A DNA stretch of 64,000 nt from Neurospora intermedia (GCA_037102815.1 BTPP01000003.1:5022001-5086000), one strand, 5' to 3'; positions 24,701 through 37,661 are shown, counted from the stretch's first letter. Numbers and translations are program-made. Notes: generated by a model from the letters alone, not told the origin.

Positions 24701-27476
24701 AAACCCCCGCCAAGCTGATTCACACAGTGATGGGACATGGAGTAATGCCGGATGCGAATAACGTCAAATTTCAGAGAAATTACCCATCTCCATCAACCCA
24801 CGTACGCTGCGCGCTTATGTTCTGGGTCCAAGCCTTGAAGGTGATGGACAAGTGGAAACCGACGAAAGATGGTGTGCATTGATTGCCCGTGCTGCGCAGC
24901 TGTGTAGGTAGTGTAATCGATTGCACTGTTGCAGCGACAGTCCCAAACACGGTTCGATTTCGTCGTCGTCGTCGTCAGTGTACAGACTAGAGTCCACAAG
25001 GCGGCGAATTAGGAGAGTGCAAAGGGGGGATCTGCTTTAATCTACATTTGAGCTTGTCACAGAGTTTGGTGTTTTGGTTGCGATTGACATTTACTATGTA
25101 GACATTGAGGTAGAGGTACCTTGAGGTTGAAGTATACATTGTAGAAGTAGTCTCCGCCTGGGTGTCAATCGAGTCCGCTGAGTAAGAGCCTGAAGCAGAT
25201 GCTGTCGCCACTCGCGCCCGCGCCGAATCATTCCCGTGTGTTCAGTTTCATCTTCAATTTTAGGTATCGATGGTGAAATCATGTGTGCATGGCATTCTGG
25301 ATGGTCATGGTGCTGGCCCAGACCTTGGAATGAAAACAGCACTCTTCATTGTACGGGAAACGCCACGACCTTTCGCATTGGTCGGTTGTCCGCAGTGCGC
25401 CCAAGTCTTGTTCTGCGATTGAGAAGATATCATGGCTTTTTCGGGTGGTGCAAATTGTCAAAGCTCCCCGTCGCAGCATTTATCCCCGCCCTGTCGCTCG
25501 GTTCCTCGCGCGCATTCATGACGGGAGAGAGAAGTGAGAGAGTGTGTGTGTGCTGTGGAAGGAGCCTCCTGCCGTGCTACCCCAAAGAGAGCAACAGCAT
25601 CAAGTGCCTGAAGAACGGGACACTGCAAGTATCGCGAACGAAACAACACCGCAAGACATCAGGGCGTAGATGTTTGGGTTCATCCTGACCCAATAACCAC
25701 ACACTCCACGCCGTCAACTGTTGTTATTTCGTACTCTCCTTTGTTGCCCAAATCGATCGTGGCAGTGAAATGGCACGCAACAAGACGATTGACTGCCGAT
25801 GAACCGCAAGAAATGGAAGGATGTGACGAGCACCAAGGCTTCTTTATGAAGAAAATCTCATGTCGCGCCTGATTTCTTTGCAGATTTGGATGCTCGTACA
25901 TACAGAATGCTGGGGTACATTGACAAGCACACACAGGCACATGGGGCAGGTGCCTTGTCGGCGGGACATCAGACGACGGGAGTCCACCGATTCAGGCTAC
26001 AGTGCGCCGGGCTCTCATCAAGAACCCCGAAGGGAAAGTATAGCGACCGCGTGGTTTGCATGTAATGGTACATGTGAGCAGACTTGAGGTGAAATGAATG
26101 CTGCTCTTGGCAATTCTCGCTTCAGTGACGCACTTTCTCCGGTTTGGCATGCAGATCCGACAACTTGGAAGATGCGCCCATCAAAAAGGGTGCTCTCACT
26201 GAAATCAATGGAGACAAAAGACCTACCTATCCGATATCCACCAGATTGGCCCTTTGCAATTTTCAGGTTTTGACCGATACGGCAAAAGTAAATTTCGGGA
26301 AAAAAAGGGAAGAGTTTCTGTGTGTCGTGTTCATTCATGTTGCTGATCCGAGGTCAGAGAACTTCCCTTGTCTTTGTTCACAGTGGTGTAATAGTAGCTG
26401 GTCAGCGCAGCGTAGACCTACCTCTAGGTACCTTACCTTTGGTTCTTGCCGTGAGCCGAATGCTGTGCGGCTCTTCACGGAAGCTGAAGTGTTTGTGGGC
26501 GTCACTGAGAAGGCGATCTGATAGAAGCCAAGACTGCTGAAAAGTCGTTTTCGGCTTTCTATTTGTCTTTGTGCTTTCCGTGTTTGTCATGTCTGCCCTG
26601 TTCCAAGAGTTCCAACCTCCCGTTTGGAGTCTTGCCCTCCCCCACCACCGTCAGAGCGTTGCTTTCTTCAGTTGGTGTCAGCCGTCTCACACCAGCGCAG
26701 AGTAATAATGCAAAGACAAGAGGGGGAGCAAAGAGAGAGAGAGAAAAAAAAAAAAGAAAGAAAAAAAAGGGAAAGTTACGTTACCGTACAGTCAGTACCA
26801 GCTAGTCGACGAGCGAGGTAGTAGCGACTCGGCAACGGACTAGTGTAGTGAGCAAGTCGGCAGGGACCAGGGCAACTGTAAGCCCAGCACACACCATTGC
26901 CAACCAAGCTGACGATGGAGCCCTTTCTCCTTCAATCCCTCCCCCGGGTCTTCCCAGGTTCCATCTCCCACCCAAAGACCAAGCATCCTGGCCCGGCCCT
27001 GGGATCTGGCCGTACCTAGGTAGTAGTGTACCTTGTGTACCTTGTGTACCTTTCGTTCCTTCTTTCCTTCCTGGCTACCCTGTCCATGCTGCCTTCCTGA
27101 TAAGACCCGAGCACATCTCTCCTTAGCTCCGGCCCACCTTTGCTCCCTCTCGTTTTAATTATGTTCATCGCCAGTTCCTCGCTCCCTCTCCTCTCCTCGT
27201 AATAGTAGTAATACAAGTGTAGAGGCTGAGGTCCATCTACATGAAGCCGCCATAAGGGTCCTTTCCCCATACCAAGACCCCAGGTCACCACCACGACCAT
27301 CATCACCGCATCACGGATATCACGATTCACGATTCACGGATCGAGGCATGGCAGCAGTCTCAGTATACTAAGGCATAGCATTATCCTGCCGAGTCCTCTT
27401 TGATCCTGTCTACGCTGTCTCTGCGCTAGGGAGCATTCCCTCCTCCTGCAGCAGCATTAATACCAGCCAACTTATC
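21736..27476. other. Gene-poor region upstream of the SWNG-repeat gene
   Basis: About 5.7 kb without a supported gene. Open frames are short, overlap in several frames and lack recognisable domains. The motif ACCTACCT or its complement recurs (for example at 21739, 22589, 23085, 26221 and 26416). The last ~900 nt, with an A-rich run at 26743-26770 and CT-rich blocks to 27130, are the likely promoter and leader of the gene starting at 27477. Confidence 0.5.
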
Positions 27477-30400
27477 ATGGGGAATACACAATCATCACTC
27501 GAAAACCCCGATTTGTCTCCCTCGAGGTTGTCCAAACCCAAAACCGTCAACCCTACCAACGAAGGCCTACTTTCCTTGCACCCCGGAGGCCTTTCTACTG
27601 GTCTAAATCGCCAGAGCGCCGTCCTGCCCGCCCGTCCTGAAGATGCAGCTCTCGAAACCAACCCCGCGCCAATAATGTGCCCATCCGCCAATGTGTCCGA
27701 GGGTAATTCGGAGGAAGTAAAGGCGAAGCTGGGAGGGAGGAAGGGTTCACTCAGGTTGATGCAAGAAAAGGCAGCCAGAAGAATGAGTCTGTTCCGGTCC
27801 AAGTCTTCACAAGGGAATCCACACAAGGAAAAGGGGGCCAGTACTGTTCGGCCCATGTCACGGAACTGCACCACGGCCACCAGTCCCAGGTCCAACTCCG
27901 TGACTTTTGAATCCGCCGCCGCCGCCGGTTATCTGCAGCCACCACGCCAGGAGAGGTAAGTTCCCTTCATCAAAGATATGCCTAAAGATTGCTAACAATC
28001 ATGTCCCATAGCTGGGCTCATCCGCCCCAAACCCGCCCAAATTGGAACTACGATACAACCACTTATGCCTCTCAGCGACTAATCAACCTTGCTGAGGAGC
28101 CGGCTCTCGTACACACAACTGCCGTATCCGAGCGCGCAACGACCATGACAGAGCATTCATGGAACGGCCAAGATTACTTTGATTATAACGGAGCTCCTGC
28201 TAGAAAACAATCATGGAACGGCGGTGATCACTTTGAGTACAACGGAGTTTCTGACAGAAAGCATTCGTGGACCGGCGGGGATCACTTTGAGTACGACGGC
28301 GCTCCTATTAGACGCGCAGACTCCGATCTTTCCCTCTATGTGCCAGTCCGCAGACGATCGATACTTCAGACGCCCGGTGTGGCAACGCGCAGAACTTCCA
28401 CAAGAGATGGCCTGACCCACTCCCAGTCAGTCCGGTATAGCCACCCACAAACGCCACAGATCTCGCGCCAGCAGTCCATCGAGTCTTTTAGGGAGGGCAT
28501 TCTGTCCATGCCGCCACCTGGACTAGATCCATTGGCTTTGCAGCGGGTTGTGACACCATGCGAGGACGAATATCAGTCTATTGGAGCTTTCAAGCTGGGA
28601 ACGTTGCGTATTACCAACGGTACTGCGAGCCCGTTGAGCCCCGAGCTCGAGGGGAAGGGACAAAGAGTAGACTATTTTTCGAGGGTGCAGAGTAGCCTTG
28701 ATTCACGTACGGAGGCGTCACAATTCCTCCAAGTCAAAATGCCAGAGCCGCGTGTGGTGAAACCAGCCAACAACGTTTTGGCTGCCCTGTCCCAGAACTC
28801 GACCCAGCCCGAATATTCTTCAAACGAAGTCCTGGACGTCCGTCTGGACCCGAATGCAAAGTCGCAGCCTAGCACATCCCCTAGCAGTGATGCGGCTGCG
28901 ACCGTCGCTAGGACAGATAGCGGGTTCATGAGCATCTTTGACGAATCTCTTAACAGCAAGCCTTTGGCCAAGGCCGATTCTGGATACAGTTCCAATGTGT
29001 CTTTGCGCTCGCTCCACACCAAGTCTAAGATCTCCGATCGGGAGAAGAACAAATCAGACGAGATACAGATCAGTCCAGTCAAGGTTCAAGATTTTGGCCT
29101 CGACATTCCACTCAGTGTTTCTCCTCCTTCAATGACGCCCGAATCAGAGGCGCCTCCATCAGTCCCTGCCAAAGATACTCCCCCAGTCTCTCCTCTCGAA
29201 GGAGGCCAGATGTTTGAGAATCTCCGGAAGAGTCTTTCTCTTCGCGGTCAGCAAGCTAAAGCCGGTCTCCTCACTCCCAAGTCCTCGCAAAAAAGCGAAA
29301 AGCGTCCTTCACTAAGTGGCAGTAGCCCGAAGTCTCCCGAACTCAACAACCTTACTCCAGCCAGCACCAAGTCCAGCAAGTCAGATCGTTCAAACTCGGC
29401 TCACAGCATCAGCAGCACGTCACAGAAGCCGAGCAGGCTGCAGAGATTTTTGAGCGGAGCTCGCCGTCCCACCAGTTCTCTGCCTACACACAGCCGTCAT
29501 GCACCTGAAGAGATATGCGTTCCAGCCATCCCGAAAGACGTCGAGCACGAATTCCGTGACCACGGCCGGCGCTTTCCCATGACCGCCAGGAGGCTGGCTC
29601 TCAAGCCCCGTTCCAGCATGGACACTCTGAAGACCATCTTTAGTGTTGGCAGTATTGAAGCAAGCCTCGAAGCAACCACTGCCAAGCCGACGGTTACCAC
29701 CGTTCCTGAGGCGGAAACTGGCGAACTTGCCGCGACCAAAGGTGTGTCCTGGAGAAAGTCGATTAGGAAGTCGATGGTCAGGAAGCCCGTACGTACCAGC
29801 AAAGATGATGTGAGAGAGGGCCGCCAAGAGGAGCAACCAGGCGTCTATGATTCGATTCTTCCACCCAAGAGTGGAAAGGTTTACGGTAGTACAGTCAAGA
29901 GCAGCGCCGGGTCTGAAGCACTCAAGGAGGCGGAAATGGCCGGATCCAGACTACCATGCGATCGGACAATGAGTCTCACTGTCTCGCTTGAGCGAACTCT
30001 CAATATGCAGATGGTTGGAGCGCACTCGAACCTGGCTGGCTTGCCTACAGAACTGCCCCCGGCGTCACTCCCGAGCCCAGTGATTTTCCGGACTGCATCC
30101 ATGACATTCGACCACAAGACGACGCATAATCAACCACCCGTCAGCATGCAGACGAGACGGTCGTCGCTTCGGGTGCCCCAACCTCATCTGCGGCCACAAT
30201 CGTCAACTTCCAGCTTGAGACATGAGGTCAGCCGTGAGGATGTTCACAGCTATCCGTCTGTGCAGTCTAGTCGCAGACCGAGCAGAGAAAGCATCCACAG
30301 CTACCCGGTGCACGAACAGGCAGCTCAGAACTACAGTGCTCACGAGGAATTGGGGACTATTGGCCAGGACTACTTGGGCACTTCGGCTGCTCCTCCCCAG

Positions 30401-30916
30401 ATGGACCCTCGACGACTCGCCGCGTTTAGGCAGCGCCAGAATACCTTGCCTCCTACCTACAGGGTTCCCGACTGGAACCCACCAACCAGGAGCGACATCA
30501 GCCGTCAGTCGTCCATGACATCTTCGAATGGAACAAGTCATCACAATTCTAGTAACGGAATCCAAAGGCCGAGCAGTGCCCAGCCTCGCCATAGTTCCTA
30601 CATCCAGCGGGCTCAGACGCTTCGTCATAGGCCCAGTCATGACGCTTATCAGCAGTTGCGCCTCCAGAATGCTAACCCTCCGGACATGTCAAGTGTCTAC
30701 GGAGTGCTGGCAAACGAACACCCCAGCATGGACTACAGGGGAACTCAAGGGCACGTGGTGCCTGACAGCACATACCCGTCCTACGTTCCCCGACAGACAG
30801 GCCATCATAGGAAGCGTAGCATGAGCATGCACACTTCACATAATCCTAATCCGCCTTATCGGATTCTTCACAGCTACAACTCACCAGCTTACCGCAATGC
30901 CCCAATCTGGGGCTAA
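27477..30916 (+). CDS. Large disordered protein with MGN N-terminus and SWNG repeats
   Basis: Two exons (27477-27955, 28012-30916) encode 1127 aa. I do not recognise a catalytic domain. The N-terminus MGNTQSS fits an N-myristoylation signal (Gly2, Ser6), so membrane attachment is plausible. Residues ~208-261 are three tandem 18-residue units of the form SWNGxDxFxYNGxxxRKx. The rest is rich in Ser, Pro, Arg and Thr with many basic-Ser motifs (RRQSS, RKSIRKSMVRK, RRPSRESIHSY) that look like kinase and 14-3-3 sites. The C-terminal third has HSYP-type repeats and His/Gln/Tyr-rich stretches. The overall look is of a phospho-regulated scaffold at a membrane. The reading frame, intron and start (ATCATGG) are clear; the function is not known. 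Confidence 0.85.
28157..28318 (+). repeat. Three 54-bp coding repeats (SWNG units)
   Basis: Three contiguous 54-nt units start at 28157, 28211 and 28265. They encode SWNGQDYFDYNGAPARKQ and two diverged copies. Tyr, Phe, Trp and Gly positions are kept while other residues vary, which suggests constraint on the aromatic pattern. Confidence 0.9.
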
Positions 30917-31684
30917 TGAGCGATGGATGGGTTTTGTCAACACTCCTTCTATCTCTTTGTATCAGTTTTCATCATTTTGTCATACACCTTCATCTCATCA
31001 TTGATACCACGTCTTGCATACTTGGGCGTTTCTGGAAATTTACCTCATCAACCCACTTATTCACTGCTTTTCAGAGCATCGACATCTTTTTGTTTCCTTA
31101 TCCTTTATTACCTCTTCTCGTGGCTGGCTACAAGCACTACGACATTTTGTCTAGCAGTCTCTTGTTCATTTTCGATTCTGGTTTGGGGATCTGGCATCAT
31201 CATCTTCATCCTCCATCATCTTGGATAATCATGTTGGATACTACCAGTTTGCGTCCGCCATCGCTGGCGAGGAATTTATACATATCCTATTTCGTACATA
31301 TTATATATACACACACCACTATCATTACTACTATACCCAGGGAAATCAAGGAAGGGGCAAACAGGAGAGGGTAGGAAGGAAGAAATCAAGGGAATTGCGA
31401 CCGAGAGGGAAAGGTCGCTGGAAGAATTTATTGGTTTGGGTTGGGAGGAATCGCTAGGGAGACTGAGGATAGCTGTTCCCGCATACTATATGGGGGATGC
31501 AATACATGTAATTTACCTTGTAGTAATCTTTACATACCCAGGTTCTTGATATGCAATTCTCTGTGCTGGATGTGATACGTGGTAACGCTTAGCGGAAGTA
31601 AAGTTGATTTCTATCCGGGACGCCTGCTTTCGCATGTGCATTATAGAATGATGTTGCAAGTCTGTTTTCAACAACCAATCAATA
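30917..31684. other. 3' region of SWNG-repeat gene and tRNA upstream DNA
   Basis: This 770-nt stretch is T- and CT-rich and is probably mostly the 3' untranslated region of the preceding gene. No further gene is seen before the tRNA. Confidence 0.6.
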
Positions 31685-31782
31685 GCCCGATTAGCTCAGC
31701 TGGTTAGAGCGTCGTACTAATATCTTCTCCACGAGATATCAAGTCCATGCGAAGGTCAACAGTTCAATCCTGTTATTGGGCA
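31685..31782 (+). tRNA. tRNA-Ile (anticodon AAU) with 24-nt intron
   Basis: Acceptor strands GCCCGAT and ATTGGGC pair in full with one G-U, followed by discriminator A at 31782. The D arm reads AGCTCAGCTGGTTAGAGC. The anticodon stem is TCGTA/TGCGA, the anticodon AAT is at 31719-31721 and the intron runs 31723-31746, directly after position 37 as expected. The T arm is AACAG-TTCAATC-CTGTT. A T-rich pol III stop follows at once. Confidence 0.93.
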
Positions 31783-32642
31783 TTTCTTTTTTCTCTTTTG
31801 CATCTCATTACCAATTCCTTTTCAATGCGTTCAATTTCTTCGCAGTTCATCTCGTAATCATCGTTTATATGATGAATGGTTTCGTTTTCATCTTGACAAT
31901 GTGAGACGTCCGAAATAGGGAAATAGTCTCAAAACGGATAGACACGGCTTGCGCGGAAGCTCCCCGCCAACCAAGCAGCGTTAGCAACCTGTACAACTGA
32001 TACTTGCTGGACTACTTAATGACTGCTTTCTTCAACTTGCTTGTCCGTCAATTCCATTTCCCTTTTTCCCCTGGCCTTCAACTGTATATTATTCTATCGA
32101 GACAATCAATCAATAGTCCATCATCCTATAAAGCCGAGAAGACGTGCAGTCAGTGCCAACGCTGCCAGAAGTGACGTCATCCGCAACACACCCAAACAAC
32201 CACTGCACTGAGAGATTGATTAACAGTACAGCACAGTACATACAGTCCATGTGAGCAGTTAGTTGATGAACATCTATACTTAATGGATCACTCACTCACT
32301 TATATGTATCGGGTAAAGCTCGCCCGTTAATCAGTCAATCAGTCGCCCAGGTCAGTCAAGTCAAGTCAAGCCAATACTATGCATACATAGTGTATGGTAG
32401 TCAGTCACTCGATACGGGCAAGTCCCGACAAGACCGAACCAACTACAACCAACTGTGTAAACAAACTAACGAAGAGCCTGTGTTGTTAACAGTAACATAA
32501 CTAACAGCAGGGTGATAGCAATCGATCGATCCATCTATCGACCTACTTACTCCCAAACCGAAACCGAAACCCCCGCGTGATCTCATCACACATACAATCC
32601 AAACACCTCAAGCTTTTCGAAGAAGAAAAAGAAAAAGAAAAA
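31783..32642. other. Intergenic, promoter of the cupin gene
   Basis: About 860 nt. It has many short CAGTCA/GTCAAG-type repeats around 32320-32420 and A-rich sequence (GAAAAAGAAAAAGAAAAA) directly before the cupin ATG. No other gene is seen. Confidence 0.55.
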
Positions 32643-33207
32643 ATGACGTCCCCGCCGTCTCTATCCAGGAAAGAAGCAGAATCCCAAGTCCGCTCGTGGG
32701 GATTCTCTCACGTCTTTACGTGGACGGATGGGGGTGGTGCTCGTATGTTTTTTTTTTCTCTCTTTCTTTCTCTTCCTTTCTCCCTCCCTCCTTCTTCTCT
32801 ACCTTGCCCCCTTTCTTTTGTTTTCCCTGTCTTTTATTTTCCTTACCCACCTCTTTTCTTTCGTCTTTTGCCATTTTACCATTTTGCCATTTTGCCCTTC
32901 CCCCCCCCCCCCCCCCCCTCCTCTCACTCTGTTCATTATACTTCAACTTATCAACAATGTTCTAACTGATAACATCATCGAGAGAGCAGACTACGCCCCG
33001 CACAAACACTCGTCCCTGACAACGCACTTGATCCTCTCTGGGTCTTTGACCATCGCTTACCCGGGCTCAGAAGACAAAGACAAAGACAAAAAGGAAAAGA
33101 CGACGACGACGACGCATGGGCCTGGAGAGAGATTGGATGTGGATGCGGGGCAGGTACATGAGGTTTGGATTGGGAAGGAGGGATGTACTTATGTTATTGG
33201 GGAGTGA
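32643..33207 (+). CDS. Small single-domain cupin protein
   Basis: Two exons (32643-32742, 32990-33207) encode 105 aa. The translation fits one cupin barrel: WTDGGGAHYAPHKHSSLTTH carries the HxH metal-binding pair of cupin motif 1, and LDVDAGQVHEVWIG carries the G-x2-H of motif 2. The Glu usual in motif 1 is not evident. Small cupins of this kind bind a metal and often a small organic ligand; the substrate is unknown. Between the motifs sits a low-complexity insert rich in Asp, Lys and Thr (DKDKDKKEKTTTTTH). The intron (247 nt) is long, very pyrimidine-rich, and includes a run of about 19 C at 32900-32918. It converges on the zinc-finger gene. Confidence 0.8.
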
Positions 33208-33695
33208 TTGATCAGAATTGGAGATTGGAGGGTGAGTGGCGAGGGATGGTTTGATGAGTTATAGAGTAAAGGGGAAGATAGTGCAAGTAGTGGTTATTGA
33301 AAGAGGTATAAACCATTCAAGTGGGAACTGGACGATAATGCCCATCTTTTGGAGACATTGAAGATAACCGAGTTCCGTTATATATATGAATGTCCCTTTG
33401 TATATTCTTGCCAGTTCCTCCTCTCTATCCATCCATTCGAGTTAGATTGCCCTATGTACTCCTTCCTTCCATGACCGCCCTGCGATCCCTTTCCATGGTA
33501 ACCAGCGTCCAGTTACGAAAATACAACGAAATGTTCAACACCATAACAGTACCCAAGAGACTATTGCCCATTAATTATTATTATTGATCCCGACGCCACC
33601 GTTCCTGGCCTTATCTTTACTCAACTGACCATCTCCGACGAACCCCATCACGACCATCATTCGACCGTTTCTCTCCTCCTTATCCACTTACACCA
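33208..33695. other. Convergent 3' intergenic region
   Basis: These 490 nt lie between the stop codons of the cupin and transcription factor genes. Nothing beyond probable 3' untranslated regions is seen. Confidence 0.6.
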
Positions 33696-36600
33696 TTAGT
33701 TGCCCCTTTCTTTCCTCCTATCTTCTTCCTTCATCCCAGCCCCAACTCCAGTCGTCTTGTTCTCCCATCTACGTCGTTCCCCATCCCCATCCTCTCTCCT
33801 TTCCCTACTCGCCGTCCCACCCCGGCCCTCATCTCTGTCTCCGTCCTGTTCTTCCTCCTCCTCGTCATCTCGTTCCAAGTCTTCTTCGTCATCACCAGCA
33901 CTGCTCCCCGCCCGACTTCCTCCATGCGTACTTCCCCTGCCAAGATCCTTCAGTAAAGTCCCCAGACTCTCGACTAGTGGCGGCAGCGGCTCACTTTCGC
34001 TGTGCGAGAGCGAGGGGAAGTTTTCGCGGAAGATGGAGCAAGCTGTTTGGAGGGGGAGGGATGGATTTGCGAGGAGGGATTCTACTACCGGGTTCAGGAT
34101 GCTCATGGTGTTGGAGGGACCGGAAGGATGCGGTGGTTGTTGCGAAATGGTGAGTGCTGGAATTCCACGGCCTGTTTGTAGGAAAGTACGTATCTCACGA
34201 GTCTCTTCACCGTCGAGAATCGCGAAGGGAACGTCCGGCGGTTGTTGGTACTGATGAGGCGGCGGCGGGGGTTGTTGTGAAGGTAGTGTCTGCGAAGGTG
34301 GGTGTTGTTGTTGTTGTTGTTGTTGTTGATGGGGCGTCTGCATCTGATATCCATGACCGGACGGCAGCGGAACCGTGACGGATGACCTCCTCGGATCCTC
34401 CATTCCACCGCCGTTGAACGGCTGCTGCCCATGATGACCCATCCCAAAGCCTCCGCCAACCCCAGGACCACCACGACCCATCTCATGCTCTCCACTACCC
34501 CAAAACAGCGACGGCAAGCTCGGCGATCCCGGATTGGGACCACCCAGCAACCCATAAACCCACAACGTCAAACTAGCAAAATACACAGCCATGGCATTAA
34601 ACCCCCTCAGCCCCGTCGGAGGCAGTGCCCGCGCCGCTCTAAACACTTGTCCCGCATGCCAGACGGCATACCTCGCATCTGTGCTTCTCACCCACCCTCC
34701 TCCGTTTGCTCCTCCTCGTCCATTCCCTTCACCCCCAGTGCCTGAATAAGGGTCTTGATGGAGAAAATACGCCGATGCTCTCCTGGTTTCTTCCTCGCCT
34801 GCTTTCCCCGCATAGGACTGGAGCTGGTTGAGATCGACATGTAAAGCCACCATGAACATCTCAAAGGTTATCGGCATATTGGAGTTTGCGATTGACACTG
34901 GGGAGGAGACGTTTGGAGCAGGAGAAGTAGCATGTGACCCTTCTGGCGCCGGAAACGGAATCGGATAACGTCGATGGGAAACCGGGGTGTACAGCTGGCT
35001 CTTGTGCACGTAAACGACGCTGGCGGCAAAGTCCTGCGCGTCGCTGTAAAGTTCCCGATGCATGGCCTTGAGTCCTTCACGATGGTTCGAGAAGTTGCGC
35101 TGGGAGTAATGTCCGTAGTTGCCTGACATGCTCGTGACTGTGAAAGGCTCTTGATAAAGCCGCATTCCGTAGCGGTAAGCGGAGATCTGGCCCCAGAAGG
35201 AGTGGAGAACGGCGGTATTGACGAGCTCAATGTCAACAAAGTCGACAAAGTCGTCGAGAAGGCCGGGACAGTGCATGATTTCATTGAGACGTGGCATGGG
35301 CCGGTCAGGAGGTGGTGCACGTTTCATTAGATGCAGGTCACGCCAGGCTTTGGCAGTGGGGGCTTTCCAGAGGTCGCGTGAGGAGGGGAGGCTGAAGCAG
35401 AGTTCGGTGAAGGAGAGAAGGGGTGTGGTCTGAAGGGTGACAGAAGTTTGCACATCATGAAGGAACATATGTAGGGCAAGTCTATACCGTTAGCGGGCGT
35501 GTTCCTGCAGGTTGACGGTTCAACATACCTCTTGTAAGACTCTCTATTGATAAACGTCCGCCATTTCCTCTCCAACACTTCAGGCGTATCCGAAGCTTGA
35601 GGAAGAACGGATGGTAGGTCTGCCTGTGTATAGACGGCAGCGGTGTAGACGCCGGCACGACGCATCATCTGTCCGTAACTTGGTCAATATTGAGTGCCTG
35701 GTGGTGGAAAGGGGTGGCAACCTACAATCAACAGAGGCTGCAAAAACGCCTCTGCCAATTCCGTTTTCCTCTTGAACCCGCTCCACATGCCAATAGCGAG
35801 GTGCAACGCAAAGCTTTGAAGACATTCCAGCTTCCGCGTATTCGAATTTTGCGATTCGAACTATTTGTGTCCCGTTGTCAGTCAGATGCTACTATATCCC
35901 CAAATGGAAAGAAACTTACCAAGCTACTTATCCTCGTCCTCACAATCTCCTGCATCGACAGCCCAAACTGCCAGATAGCCGGAACCGCAATGAAGCTGGC
36001 CCCATTCGCCACAATCGCACCCAGCAGCTCCGGCAACATCTCGGCGGGGTTTAGCGAAGGCGAATGTATCCAGCTATCGCACTGGTACTCGTCATGCACC
36101 AGATGGGCCTGCAGCAGGAAATTGAGCACCTCCAACGACGGGAATGACGGCACACGGTGAGGATCGTTTATTTGCGACAAGACTATTGCGAAGAGCCGGT
36201 CCCTAGTGCCTGAATCGATCTTGATCTTTTTCATCAAGGTTGATGGCCGGCTGGGAAGCCGGGACTGTGCGATGGCTGTTACGGCATCCTCATCGAGATT
36301 TCGGAGCCCCGCTTCCGTCTCTTTGCGCACGTAGTCTTGCTTGTCCGCGGGCTCCCAAAGCCAAGGCGAGCGCTTGAAGGCGGCGTGACGCCGAGCTGGG
36401 TCGCGGTGACTGGTCTTCCTGTGGGCTGTCGGCCTGGAAGACGTGGTTGCCGTGTCGGTTGTGGATTGCGGGCTCTGGCTGTAGGAATCGATTTGGGGCA
36501 CGGAGAAGCCGTCAAAGTTGATGTCCCAGGAGGTGAAGTCGATGTCTTGGAACCAGGGGTTTGTGGGGTTGGAGTGGACTGGGTAGAGGAGATCCTCGGG

Positions 36601-37661
36601 GAGGGCGTTCATCATTGGCCCTGCGATGAGATGGAGGTCATTCATTGCCCCTATCCCTTGATGTGGATGTTGATGCGCAGGTGGGTACGGATGCTGTAGA
36701 TGGTGTTGTTGGGGATGATGTTGCGGATGACCATATGAAGTCGATTGCTTGGCAGGAGGCATGCCGAAACCGCCGTTGAAGCCACCGTAAGACGACGACA
36801 TGGCCCCGTCGACGGGCGTCATGGAGGCTGAGGCGGCAATGGGGGTGCCATTTTCGGAGGGCGTGAAGACGGAGCCGGCATCGGTGCCATCTGCGGTCCG
36901 ATATTGCGGTGTCTTCTTGTTGGAGGTCTCGCATACGAGGTTCTTGAGCCGACAGCGGGTGCATGGTTTCATATCATCGCATTTCGCCTTGGACATGGCG
37001 CAGTTGAGGCATGCTTCGGCAGCGCGATCGCTCCGGCGGATTATGGCGCGTCCTTTGCCATCGTTGTCCCTGTCGTGTGTTGTCTCATGGCGCGTGAGTA
37101 GATCTCTGCGGTGGGATATCAAAGTTAGTGATGACTGCGCCGGAAGGGTGGGCTGGGACGTGGAGCATGGGCCGACGAGACGAGGCGAAATACGTACGCG
37201 CGATTGAAGCGCTTGGGACAGCGAGTGCATTGGTACTGGCGGGCATTCTCATGGGAGCGCAGGTGACGGGTGAGGTGGTCGGCGCGCTCATAGACGCGTT
37301 TGCAGATCTGACAGACGTGGTTGGAAGTCGAGGCCGGGGCGGAGGAGGGAACCGACTCGGTCTTTGGCCGTTTGGCTCGGGGCGGGCCCGCTGTTTGCTG
37401 CTGCTGCTGGTGGTGGTGGTGGTGGTGGCCGTGGAGAGGAGTGTCAGGGAGACCTGGCGGAAGCGTGCTTGAGGGCGGGACGGCGGCGGGAATAATGGCG
37501 ATCGGAGGTGGATGGGGGTGGTTGGCGCTGGCGCTGGCGCTGGCGGAAGAGGTGGACGAGGCAGTAGTGTTCGTCGCATAGTCGAGCGAGGACAATAGCA
37601 GATCGGAGCCCGCGGCGTCACACAATATGTCGATGCCGTTCTGCTCCGTCGTCATGGTCAT
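33696..37661 (-). CDS. Transcription factor with two C2H2 fingers and a Zn2Cys6 cluster
   Basis: Five exons read leftward: 37198-37661, 35920-37105, 35726-35860, 35529-35668, 33696-35481, giving 1236 aa. Two adjacent C2H2 fingers (C-x2-C-x12-H-x3-H each) start near residue 119; the second is split by intron 1. They are followed by a Zn(II)2Cys6 cluster with spacing C-x2-C-x6-C-x5-C-x2-C-x6-C (CLNCAMSKAKC ... CTRCRLKNLVC). After a Gln/His/Pro-rich linker, exons 2-5 carry a helical region typical of the fungal-specific transcription factor domain (WIHSPSLNPAEMLPELLGAI; LQSFALHLAIGMWSGFKRK). The C-terminus has poly-Gln and acidic stretches (EEDLERDDEEEEEQDGD). Expected to be nuclear and DNA-binding; the target genes cannot be inferred. 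The exon phases close cleanly. Confidence 0.9.
34301..34329 (+). repeat. TTG/CAA microsatellite coding poly-Gln
   Basis: A run of TTG on the plus strand is read on the minus strand as about eight Gln codons within the zinc-finger transcription factor. It is probably length-variable. Confidence 0.85.
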
